A stretch of 64,000 nucleotides of DNA from Pontederia crassipes (lineage: Eukaryota; Streptophyta; Magnoliopsida; Commelinales; Pontederiaceae): positions 69,888,118 through 69,952,117 of the forward strand of contig CM060190.1 of assembly GCA_030549335.1 (NCBI GenBank). The letters run 5' to 3'. The notes under the pieces are model-generated. The model did not search any database. It saw nothing but the letters and a program-made list of their open reading frames with translations, and was not told the DNA's origin. Positions within the stretch are counted from its first letter, which is position 1, and each line of letters starts with the position of its first letter. This document shows positions 1 to 11,097 of this stretch, piece after piece. Position numbers and translations under genes: made by a program.

Positions 1-483
1 AATCTGATTCTTTTGTTTAACCGGCACAAAAAACAAAACAAAACAAAACTTTGTGGTACACATGCATGTTTGAAGTGTACGACGCCTTACAGCTGCTACG
101 TTCGGACAAATGATGAATTAACTAAACTAATTATATGTATATATTCGAGAGTAATTTAAAGTAAAAAAAAAAGTTTGATTTAATCAAAATTTTTAGTACT
201 AAAAGTTTGAATTCATTTTTCATCTTATCAGTTTATATTATAATATATATTTTAGGTTACATATTATTTTAAACTTTTATGCATATACCAGTTGCATATT
301 ATGTTATAAAATTGCTTTCAATATATAATGTATAAAATTATTTTATTAGGAATATAAATAAAAAATAAGTTTTAATTTATAATATATTTCAAAGTAATAA
401 AAAAATGAATTGAGATATTGCGTATCTCAGTTTAATTTTTGGATAATTTGGGATGACCCGGCCGATGGTTTAAAAAAAATAGA
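1..483. other. AT-rich intergenic DNA
   Basis: No gene is visible. The stretch is AT-rich with short A and T runs and no open frame with recognisable similarity. It ends where a MULE-like terminal sequence begins. Confidence 0.5.
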
Positions 484-645
484 GTAAATTATACAAAATA
501 CCTTTCAACTTTGATACTTTCGTAACGTTGTCTTTCAACTTCACTTTGTAAACACTATCTTCAATCTTTTAACTTATTTTATCAATTATTCTTTCTACCT
601 TTGATCAATAATTTTCCGATCGTCATGCTGACGTAGCGTTCAACT
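484..645 (+). repeat. Solitary terminal repeat of the MULE-like foldback family
   Basis: The stretch begins GAGTAAATTATACAAAATAC and continues with CTTTCAACTTTGAT, a segment near CTTTGTAAACACTATC and CTTTTAACTTATTTTATCA. The same order of blocks forms the left arm of the element at 11108 (GGGTAAATTAC, CCTCCAACTTTGA, TTTGTAACAAGATTACC, TTTTAACTTATTTCAC). I could not find the matching inverted arm downstream, so this looks like a truncated or decayed copy. The similarity is seen directly; the family assignment is inference. Confidence 0.5.
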
Positions 646-2150
646 GACGATTTGTCCTCCCTCCACACAAGCAATCATCCAACGTGGTATTATAAAAAAA
701 TAAGTGACGACAAAGAGGGGCGACCCTTTTCCCTGCGTTCGTGGCTCAAATCTAAACAACCGGGAAAAAAAATCCAAACTTAATAATCCACTTCCTCAAA
801 ATCCTCCTAATTTCTAGAACAGGTTCAATATTATTCAACTGTAAGTTTGTTGAGCAGAAAAATATCAATAGGATGGTCCTACATAACATAGCAATTAAAC
901 AACTTATTTAAAAAAATATCGACGTTTGAATTCCTACGTAACATAACAATTTTTTTCGGATGGATTCAAATTATTAAAAAAATTATCTTAATTTATATCT
1001 AATTTAATTTTTTTTCGTATCGCGTAAATATTTCGAATTGGTCACCCCAAGGAACCATGGTACTGTTATCGAGTATATGTATAGTAGAAGTTATGTTTCT
1101 CTGGAAAGGCTGCATCGCTGCTTTACTGAGGAATTGTTGCTGCTTTTTATTGGGGAATTCCTCCTATTCTTTAGTAGTTTGCATGAAAATATTTCATATG
1201 TGCTACTTTTTTTTTAAAAAAATAAGTCGTTAAAAAGAGTAAAATGCTATTATTTTATAGTTTTAACATTCTTTTTCACGTGCGAAATTTTAAATTAGAA
1301 TATCTGTCCTTTGATATCATATAAAAATAAATGTGTTAATTAATTTTTTTCAAAAAAAATAATTCGTTAAGAATAATATTATCATATTTGTCTAAGGTCG
1401 AATAATTATATGACCGTTTCAAACAAGAAAGGTCCGCACTTGCTGTGAGTATTAATTTTTTTTCTAAGGAGAATTGGTTATCATCCGAATGTATATATCG
1501 ACTTTCTAAGATTACACGAAAACTTAAAGAAAAGGCTTTGTCGCAAATTCTTTTGATTCTTGATTAAAAAGTGGAGTTGGATTCTAAGTCATCGTGGACC
1601 TTCTTTCCAATAGGATAAAACGAATTAACACCGCAAGGTGCAATAGGGATTCACGTGTCGACGCACCCCAAGACATCTGTGTCAACTTTGAACTATAAAC
1701 TCACCTTTGACCTCAGCTGTAGCACAATGAGCTCATCAGCATCCTTTTTTATCAATTAAGAATGAAGGTTTCAACAGAAATTCTCATGCAAAAAAGATAA
1801 GACCGCAAGAATAAAACATGGTCCACATTAACAGAAGGGTGCATACATACGACAGGATCTGATGACCCGCAAAGGCCATCCATCTTAGAAAGAGAAGGCT
1901 TATTCCAGCGATTCCACCCAGTTTCGTCCGACAATGCGAAAGAGCAGGCTTATTCCATCAAGTAATGTTGGCCGTTATACACAAGCCATTGTTCCTGTGT
2001 AGGAAAGTAGATGATTTGCCTCGTAAGCTCATGGTTTGCGGCATATAGGGGTTGTCTTTAACCGGAAATCTTCTTTTACCGATTTGACGACTCGAACCAA
2101 TTGTTCTTTGCCAGGAATAGCCCTGGGCTCCGTTGCAGCAATCAGTAGCA
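646..2150. other. Intergenic DNA and probable 3' UTR of the kinase gene
   Basis: No coding region is supported. The first 1 kb is AT-rich. The part nearest 2150, next to the stop codon of the minus-strand kinase, has more balanced composition and probably includes its 3' untranslated region. Short frames here resemble no family I know. Confidence 0.4.
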
Positions 2151-5100
2151 CTAGCTGAAGCAGCAAAAGAAACTCCTCTCCGTGCCTTCCATGTTTGCCT
2201 TCGGGGTGTCGCCCATGCCATCTCTAACCGCCATCAAAGAGCTTGTCCCAGGAGATTCGGGCGGTAATACCATGTTCTCTGAACCAAATACACGAGGTGG
2301 AACCATATGTTCAGGGGCCGAAAGAGTGGAAAGATAGTGCAGAAGCATCTGAACAATTTGACTGAAGTTGGGCCGGGAATTCGGATCCTCATTCCAACAA
2401 GATGTTAAGATTACAGCAAGCTCCTCGGGAAGTTCATCAGCGCTGGGCCTCACATTCTAAGAAAAAGTGCAACAAAAGTTATATTTTTGTCTTTCTTTCA
2501 ACAAATTAATAACCTAAGCACCCTCTTGCAAGAGATTACCTTGAAAGCAGCTGCATATGCTGCTTGTAGATTTGACATTCCTTCAAATGGAAGTCGGTTG
2601 TGTAACAGTTCCCATAACACAATTGCAAAACTGTAAACGTCAACCTTGTGATTATAATGTTTCTTCTCCCCATGCCTTAGTGTGACAGTGCTGTACAACT
2701 GCAGATAATTTTCACTTTATTGCCAATGAAAATAGTGTGATTAATCAGAGCTTTCAATTCAAACACACGAGAATCGAAACTACCTCTGGGGCCATCCAAC
2801 GGTAAGTCCCTGTTTCAGCAGTCATCATCTCTGTTAATGTCTCTTCCCTAGCCAAACCAAGGTCCACAAGTTTTACTGTTCTTTGATCGGCAGTCAACAG
2901 CATATTCTCTGCAGAGAAATAAGAGTTTTCAAGAAAAGTCAAAGGACATTGTGTGTGAGTTTTGGGAATAAATTTTCGGCCCATCCCACAACAACACAGA
3001 TGCCACTTGGTGAAGAAATTGAAACAAAATCTAGAACAAGAAACATGGGTGATTAACGAAATTTGGGGAAGGCACTATCAGTGGTGGACAAGCTGAAAAT
3101 ATGAAAGTTGCATGTGTAGATACACACTGAAGAGATAAAAACGGATGGAACCACTATACATGAGAATAAAATGGTAAAGATATTTTTAGTGTGAACTTTG
3201 TGTGTCCAAAAATCCAGCAGTTCCTGATTAATCCACTTCAGGAGACTGAGTTCTAAGATATAATAAGGGCAAAGGGGTCTGAATGACTGGCAGATCTTTG
3301 CAGAAAATGACTTTACCAAATAGGAAGGAAGATGCTCCTTCCAGTTGACCTGGTTAAACTATCATGGTCAACTGGTCATTTTTCACCTTGGTGACTGGTG
3401 ATACATTCGATTTGTGAATTAAAAGAATATCATAATCATTGATCAGTTATATATTTGTAAATTTAATATTCTTTTGTCTATAAGGGAACTTCCAAATTGT
3501 ATTTCATTCAGCAAAAGGATTGGTGACCTTTTGGATTCAGCCTTTCCATAAATTTGAGTACTTAAACTAATCATTTCTTTCTCCTACTTTTGGAAATACT
3601 GGTATTATGGTCTTCATTCTTGAAGTTAGATGCAACAAACATGAGGCAAGCAGAAAATGTTGAGCAGGTTATCTTAGAGCACTTTGATCAGGTTGTTGGT
3701 GACTGCTTTATGGATTGTGTCAATTGTTTAATTGGTTTTGCCAATAACAAAAGATTGGCATGCATAAGCTTAAAGGCTATTGCTCTTCTCCGCATATGTG
3801 AAGATCGTCTTGCAGAGGTCAGCATAAGACCCTTTAGTGTCTCATTTAAACTTACAAGCTGTGATCATCAGTATGAATTTTGATCACACTAAGGCATCAT
3901 GGAACCATATGGATGAAACAAACTTGCAAATATAATGCTTGATTGTCAAATAGCTCATGGTGATATGGAACTTTTGTCGTGGTTAGGTTAATAAATTCTT
4001 AAGGCTTTCAAGTTTTGCACTTTAAAAGAAAATGCTTTCAAGTTTTGAAATCCTACCCAAAGGGACTTTTCAGTGAATATTTATTTCAAAAAGAATTCAG
4101 TGAATATTAGCATATAGTTATCTTGATTTTTTTTCTAACGTGTATTGTGTGCAAATTCTTGTAAATACAAAATTGGAAATATGGAGAAATACGTTAGAGT
4201 CAAAGGGTTTTCGTTTAAGTAGGAATAAAACAGAATATATGCATAGCAATTTCACAAATAAACAACTTAGAGACGATTTGAAAGTTAGGTTAGGGGAGGA
4301 TATAATTCCTCAAGTGACAAAGTTTAAATATTTAGGATCAATTGTAAGACAAGATGGTGAGATTGATGACGATGTTAATCATAGAATTCAAGCTGGTTGG
4401 TGTAAGTGGAGGAAAGCCACTGGAGTTCTTTGTGATAGAAAAGTACCCAATAAAGTTAAAGGAAAATTCTATCGTACTGCTATAAGGCCAGCAGTGTTAT
4501 ATGGTAGTGAATGTTGGGCTATGAAGGGACAACATGAACTTAAAGTGGGGGTAGCCGAAATGAGGATGTTGAGATGGATGTGTGGTCATACAAGATTAGA
4601 TAAGATTAGGAATGACCATATACGTGAACGAGTCGGAGTGGCTCCTATTAGTGAGAAAATGGTAGAGAATCGTTTGAGATGGTTTGGTCATGTTCAGAGA
4701 AGACCATTAGATGCGCCAGTAAGAAGAGTAGATCAAATAATCTGGAGTCCGATTAAAAGAGGGAGAGGGAGGCCAAGGCGGACACTTGGCGAACTAATAG
4801 AGCAAGATCTATTGGTGAATAATATACCGAAAGGTTTGGTTACTAATAGAGCGGAATGGCGTCGTATGATCCATGTAGCCGACCCCACCTAGTGGGATAA
4901 GGCTTTGTTGTTGTTGTATTGTGTGCAAATTCTTGAATTCGTTGATATCTCTAACAAAACTCCGCCTATGTTTTATAGCCGGTCCCAAGCCGGAATAAAG
5001 GAGGAGGGTTGTGTTAGGTCCCGACAGCCAGCGTAAAACCCTGTCGAATCTCATGAACATGGATCAACGAATGCGTCGTATGATCCATATAGCCGACCCC

Positions 5101-7087
5101 ACCTAATGGGATAAGGCTTTGTTGTTGTAACGATAATTTCTATACCCAAAAGAATGGAGGACATGTTTTATGCAGCCTAGAAATCTCATCTCCACACTCA
5201 ACAAAGGAAAACATTTCATGAAGTAAACTGAACCTAAATGTTTACTTGTTCAGGGAAAATAACATATATAAATGAAAGGGTAAGATAATCTAGTGCAAAC
5301 TAATCTTGAGGCAAACACTCAAACAAGTCATTTTTCCCCTGTATCACCACATTCGAGCTGTCATTGTCGAAAAAAGCATAAGAAGCAAAACGATAATGTT
5401 TTACTATGATAAAGTAGGGCAAAAAGTAATAATACTTTGATTTGAACATTACCACCCAGAAACACAAATTTCTATGGAAGGATTTATTGGTAAATTCGGC
5501 TATGATTTGTGAAAAAACATGAGAACTTAATTTAAATGCATTCGTGGAGACTCCTCTGGGAACAAACATTTTCCCAGGCAAGGATTGAAGACAAATATAA
5601 TTCCATTGACAATTTCTTTCAAACAGATAATATGGGACTTCATCAAGTATTTACATCACCGCCCACACATGGAAGGTAAACTAACTAAATTCATAAATAG
5701 TATAAAATTAAAAGAGATTGCAGCAAGTATCACACACAGAAGTGTTGATTGGTTTGTACTAATGGTCATGCATTTCAATAAAGTACATGCATTTATAAAA
5801 GCATCTGTTTTGTTTTCAATGCATACATTATGTTGCATGCATTCACTGGTCCTCAGAAAACCGGTTGCATGAAAAATGAACTCTGTATTTTTCTATATCC
5901 ATTGAGTGAGCCAAATGCATGAGTTAGTTTTCAAATGGAAACCAAAATAGAAACATGTTATCTAATGCATGGATGAGTTGCGTGTATTGTTAGAAAATAC
6001 AATTGCATGATTTTGAATTCAAACAAAACAACTGCTAAAATGAATTGGATTGCCACTTTGACAATCAAACTGCAAACTATAACTCAAAAGAATAAAAGAA
6101 AACATCAATAATTTTACATTGAATAAATAAAATAGCATATTTTTCCAAGACTACTAAGAAGCCAGATGCATCAAAATGTTCTTGTGAATAAACAAACGTG
6201 AAATACTAATGTTTTTCACACAAAAAAAATTTGCTTTGCACTCTCAAGGAAACTGCTAGCGAGATTCATGTTTAAGTACTCAGATGACTCAGCAGGCTAT
6301 AACTACCGAGGAAGACAATGAATACCTGCATCTGATAGTATCAACCAAATTTATGGTATAGGATTTGCACGCATAATGAACTTTTGTAATATGAACCCAT
6401 CAAAATTGGTGGAAGATTTCAGTACCTGGCTTCAGATCACGATGAATGATCCCGTGCGAGTGCAAGCACTCCATAGCTCGAGCTATGTCCAGAGCAAACC
6501 CGACGGCGACACGAGGCTCCAAGCTCTGTGGCCTCAAGCTCAGTAAGTATTTCCTCAGCGAACCCCCCAGCAGAAGCTCAGTGACAACCACCATCACAGG
6601 ATCCTTACAAGCCCCAATGAACTGAAAATTCATGAGGCACGGAAGCGCAATCAGACCATCACAAACGCGAAGTCTAAAAGATGAACAAAAGAGATAGAAA
6701 CTACGTCAGGATTGGTTATCAAGCTTCGACCTTGACGAGATTCTTGTGCTGAACGCGTGCAAGCATGCTGACCTCCCTCATGAACCTCCCCTCCCTCTTG
6801 GCCTTGTCCTCAGGGTTGTCCCCCTTGTGCACAATCTTAATCGCAACATTTTGATTCTTGTACCTGTCGACCGCATCATGAAAGAAAACAGATTAAAAAA
6901 AATGTCAGAACAAATATGGAGTGGATTCACAGATGCAAAAGGAAGGCGCTTACTTCCCCTCGTAGACTTTGGCGTGGGCGCCCTCCCCGATCTTGGGTCC
7001 GACGAACAGCAACTTCGGATCAATAAGCCACTTCGGATCTAAAGAGGCCGCCTCGTCGACAGCAAAGAACATATTGCTCGGTTCCAT
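2151..7087 (-). CDS. ATN1: ATN1-like Raf-related protein kinase (six exons)
   Basis: Six exons on the minus strand join in frame to 350 aa: 7087-6954, 6863-6731, 6621-6426, 2908-2784, 2698-2540 and 2456-2151, all with GT..AG introns. The start is the ATG giving [21 protein letters not shown] kinase domain fills most of the protein: glycine loop [11 protein letters not shown] (residues ~36-46), lysine in VAIKIV, HRDLKPEN, and activation segment ending [13 protein letters not shown]. The length and blocks such as [20 protein letters not shown] and [10 protein letters not shown] match Arabidopsis ATN1 (about 356 aa), a plant Raf-like MAPKKK-family kinase expected to act as a cytosolic Ser/Thr kinase. 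Its substrate cannot be told from sequence. The metal-binding DFG is DLG here ([12 protein letters not shown]). The tail ends in a cysteine cluster, SFFCCFS. Intron 3 (2909-6425) is swollen by insertions. The kinase class is certain; the ATN1 subgroup is very likely. Confidence 0.93.
3620..3818 (+). pseudogene. Captured exon fragment of a BIG5/BEN1-type ARF-GEF
   Basis: The plus strand inside kinase intron 3 encodes an open stretch containing [33 protein letters not shown] and [18 protein letters not shown]. These blocks match the conserved region downstream of the Sec7 domain in plant brefeldin-A-type ARF guanine-nucleotide exchange factors, closest to BIG5 (BEN1/MIN7), which works in vesicle traffic at the trans-Golgi/early endosome. 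The match ends at GCAGAG followed by GTCAGC, which looks like an exon/intron donor boundary. No Sec7 domain or other exons are nearby, so I read it as a duplicated genomic fragment antisense to the host kinase, not a gene. A short piece near 3533 reading LDSAF could belong to the preceding exon. Confidence 0.7.
4141..4935 (+). mobile_element. 5'-truncated RTE-clade LINE with target-site duplication
   Basis: The insert (about 4162-4914) is flanked by an identical 21-bp repeat at 4141-4161 and 4915-4935 (TGTATTGTGTGC...). It encodes the C-terminal ~240 residues of an RTE reverse transcriptase polyprotein: [48 protein letters not shown] and a final [12 protein letters not shown] before the stop. 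The stop is followed directly by GTGGGATAAGGC and a TTG-repeat tail, the typical RTE 3' end in plants. The frame is intact from the truncation point. The first seven codons of the visible open frame come from the duplicated target, so its apparent start (a GTG) is an accident. The copy is dead: the endonuclease and RT palm are missing. It lies antisense to the host kinase in intron 3. Confidence 0.92.
4956..5127 (+). mobile_element. Short RTE-derived composite (head plus RTE tail)
   Basis: This ~170-bp unit starts AACTCCGCCTATGTTTTATA, continues AGCCGGTCCCAAGCC and GGAGGAGGGTTGTG, then passes into GTATGATCCATATAGCCGAC and CCCACCTAATGGGATAAGGC with a TTG tail, which is the LINE 3' end. The same head-tail joint occurs at 47488-47669, so it is a propagated family and not a local rearrangement. 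The head is either the LINE 5' end (giving an internally deleted element) or an unrelated SINE-like head. No clean TSD is visible around this copy. Confidence 0.7.
5128..6425. other. Remainder of kinase intron 3
   Basis: AT-rich intron sequence between the RTE composite and kinase exon 3. Several short repeats of GCATG/CATGCAT-type words occur at 5765-5850. No coding potential that I recognise. Confidence 0.4.
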
Positions 7088-7499
7088 CGATGCAGTGATC
7101 TAACATCTGACCGCACGCGGATCCATCAATTCTCTATCAATCTACGGAAAGACGCGCAAGAGCGACCCCTCTGCTGCAAGCCTCCCGGTGGCTCCCTGCT
7201 GCTGTTTTCAGAGCGCAGCGCTCTCCCCCCAGCAGGAGGAACCAGTTGAGTTTGCAAGCGCCGTGATTTAGTTATTGCAGCAACAGAAGAGGTCCACCCC
7301 TCTCTCACCTGCACGCCCCGTGTGTCAGAATCCCCTCTCCAAGCGTCACTCCTCTCCTTATCATCAGCAGTTCGACACCACCACCACCACCACCGCGCAC
7401 AGCGAGACTGAGAAGAAGCGAGCGATTCCAATGGGAGCGCAGGTCGAATTCTCCGAAGAATTGAACATAAATGGAGTTGTGGATTCGACTGAAGAAGGA

Positions 7500-7540
7500 A
7501 GAGATCGAGATCGAAATCGAGATCGAGATCGAGAAGGAAG
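7500..7540. repeat. GA-rich hexanucleotide repeat upstream of the kinase
   Basis: A run of GAGATCGA-type units sits in the region expected to be 5' UTR or promoter of the minus-strand kinase. The whole 7150-7600 stretch is more GC-rich than the DNA further upstream and also contains an ACC run at 7376-7395. It is probably transcribed leader, but no start site can be fixed. Confidence 0.5.
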
Positions 7541-7617
7541 GAAGGAAGAAGGATACAAATGCGCAGTCCAGTCCAAGTCGAGTCCACCACCATATCATTT
7601 CTTTCTATAAAAAAAAT

Positions 7618-7620
7618 TTA

Positions 7621-7651
<31 letters not shown>

Positions 7652-7652
7652 T
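7618..7652. repeat. (TTA)n microsatellite
   Basis: About eleven perfect TTA/ATT units upstream of the kinase gene. A much longer run of the same unit begins about 220 bp away. Confidence 0.9.
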
Positions 7653-7875
7653 ATGAACCCTGATGTCTTCATTAATTTCTCCTCTTTTCTAAAATTTTTT
7701 TTCTCGTTTCCTTATGAAAATTAAATTGTGAAATTTTCATAGCCCAAGTCAAAGTCTCCCCCACTCCTCACTGAAAGTAAAACAAAATAGAAATATGGAA
7801 AAAGTTGTCTAGATTTTTCTTTTTCTAATTTTTCACCTTTGACTTGGTCACATTTCATTGGAGTGTTCCATAAGC

Positions 7876-8031
<156 letters not shown>

Positions 8032-8065
8032 GGAAGATAAAAGGAAATGAGAACCAAGTCAAATA

Positions 8066-11000
8066 AACGACCCGTTAGCAACTAAGTCTGGTCAATTTAT
8101 TGTTCTCTTTAATAATTATATAAGTTGTCAATTTTTGTCATTCGATTTTGATAATAATATCATCTAAATTAATCAGATTTGCGAGGATGTTAATGCCACG
8201 AATCATTGCCGACATACTTTTTATATTCTTTTGATCAAATGCACTCTTTTGCGAATCAAATTAGCATAATTGATTAGTGGGGATTAAACCAAAAAACTTA
8301 ACTCTTTTGAAATCCATGAAAAAAGGGTAGAATCTGAACACTTTGTTCAACAACGTGCAAATCAATATTTGACCTAATCATGCGTCAGTACTATGTATTA
8401 TGAGGGCGATATAATAACAGGGGCAGGAAGGTCGCCAATTATTATTTGTTACATGACACGACGACGGTGATAATGGGATATTCATATATATAATATTTTA
8501 TCTATATTTTTTTTATCACGAGTTTAAATTTATGGGTGTTTATATATGGGCCTAAAAGGATTTAATGGAATGCTTTCAACTTCTGCTCCTAAAATTTTGA
8601 CCACGAATCGATCATCCAGGGTTCAAATCTATGTCTGTTTATATCCGTCCGATTGACCATTACGGCTCAGATGCGACACATCTTTTTTTCATATTTTTTC
8701 CTCTCAATCCTAACTCACGCACTCCCCACTTTTTCTCTCACATTCTCTCTCCTCGCCTGCCGCCGTCCACTCGCCGTCTCTCCCTCGTCCCGATCTTGCT
8801 CCGATCTCAACGACGCTGGCTCTCTCGCCAATGCTCGACCTCCTTGCCGACGCTCTCGCCACCCTTGCACGTCCGATCTTGCTCCGATCGATGCTGGCAT
8901 CTGCACTTAATTAATCATACTTTTAATGGGTAGCATTATCGTACATTTATTAATCATTATGGTGAATTGATTAATTAGATAATTTCTTGATCCACCATTC
9001 ACGAAAACAACTATACAACTAATTTCATTCATTCTTGTTGTCATTTAAAACAACTTATACGACTCGGTGTGTGCTAATTTTTAAGCATAACTAATTTATG
9101 TACAAATAAAATATTATTAACAAGTTATAATATTTGATATAAACATATGATATTCTTCTAAAAGATTTTCAATAACCATTGTGTCGCTAAAACTATATTT
9201 TTAAAATAGAATCAGACCAATTTCATCGATTCAGCTTTTTTTCATTTATCTACATCCAATTAGAATTTTTTTTTACTTTAATATTGACCAATTTGATTGG
9301 CTTGAACTATTTTAATTTTTTTTCAACCTGTGTTCCCAAAACCCAACCCTAAGGATGGTCGAGTCGAGTACGATTAGGAAAATCGTAATCTGAGTCAATC
9401 CGATCTGATTCGACGACTCAAATTTTTATATATTTTTTACTTTTTATATATTGATAAATCCTAACTAGTTTATATTTGCTTTAAAACAAATTATTTTATG
9501 CATGGAAATATTATTTAGATATTTATAAAACTTAAAATAACTATTATAAAATATATTTTATATTAAATAAATATAAAATAGTGAGATTTTTTAAAAAAAT
9601 TGATGATCGAATAACTCGACCGAAGTTCTACCAAACAGTCTTTATAATGGAAACTTCAAAAGTTCGTGTCATGTGAAAAGTTCTTCGAAAAAAGTTCTCA
9701 ATCCTCCCGAGAACTTTTCAATGCGCCAACATCCCCACTTGCTATTTTCTCTCTCTCCCTCTTCCCTCTTCACTCGCGTCGTCCCCCGCCTCCCTCTGAG
9801 CCCTGTGGGATGATGTTACTGCGAATGCTCCTGGCCGCAACACCTCCTCGGAATGAAAGACACTGCTACTCCGACTCCGCCCTCGATGGAGCAGCCATCT
9901 TGCACACCGACGTCATCGTTGAACCCCTCGAAGGCTGTAGCAGTGCACGAGCTGCAGACGAGAGGTGTGGATGGCGTGCTGGGGAGCCGCCAATCCCGCA
10001 TCCTTTACCTCCTGCAGGGCCACACCGAGTGAGTCCCCCCGCCAAACATCTCATCTTCCGACGTGCCGCCAATCATTCTCTACAATGCCATCAGTATCCT
10101 CTACCTCGTGAACGATTTTCCCCTCTGAAGCGTTCCTTCTTCACGCACTACCAAAAGTCCTCACCTCTCGCTTTCGTCAAAAAGCTCTTTAGTCGAGAGC
10201 TTAATTTCTTTAATGGCTTTTTGACAATCGTCTACTTTTTCATTTGTTTATTGAAAAACCCTTTGTTATGTTTCCCTCTCCTTTGAAATCGAAATATATA
10301 GCAACATCAACTTAATTAAACTAATGAAGTAATGCCGACAAATAATAAATATTATTTTAAAATAATATATTTAAAAATAAATAAATTAATTAATTATCAT
10401 AAAAAATTATGTGTTATATATATTTATGCATACTGAAAATGTAAATTTTGAAATAATAAAAGTATTAAAGAATTATTATCATATTAATTTAATATTCTCT
10501 TTTTAAACTATATTGTTTTTAATAATTGTTATATTATTAAAGATTATGATTATTATATAACTGTATAAATAGTAAAGATATATTATATTTTATAATCATA
10601 ACCATACAGATAATGTATTATCTATAAATTGATATAATTATTACATTCTATAATAAACATATACGATTCAGGTTAAGGTTATTATAGTCACTACATAATT
10701 ATATAGATTGTGTAGTCACATTGCAACGTATCACTTTAGTTTCAATTATTATTTTTATAATAGATATTATTGTTCTTTGGAAAATTTGATGAACGCCGTG
10801 TGCAATAGTTATCATATTTATAATCATAACTGATATATTTCAATTTATAATTAATTTTTTATCTCTATTGCATACTCTCATTTGATAGTTAATTCTTCAC
10901 ATTCTATCTTAACTCTTTAATTTATCTTAACTCTATATCTATGACTATAAATTTAAATTACTTTTAACAAACAAGATATATCATATTATTAAATTTTCTA

Positions 11001-11097
11001 ATAATTGATTACTATGCATTTGTATTATTATTAACTTCTTAGTGTATGATATAATATCTTATGTTGATTTGGATTGCAATCTACAATAAACTTATTG
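8066..11097. other. Gene-free AT-rich region with two GC-richer islands
   Basis: No gene is supported. Two GC-richer patches stand out. One (8680-8910) is CT-rich, with the phrase CGATCTTGCTCCGATC occurring twice. The other (9660-10290) contains a 206-codon open frame with proline-rich and serine-rich low complexity and no recognisable domain. A segment near 9048-9290 is similar to 12611-12840 (shared phrase AACAACTTATACGACTCGGT), so the flanks were duplicated. The rest is AT-rich. Confidence 0.5.

Noticed and set aside
4809-5060. Minus-strand 83-codon frame across the RTE tail
   Set aside because: Antisense reading of LINE 3' end and composite; the same peptide recurs from the 21.5-kb copy for the same reason.
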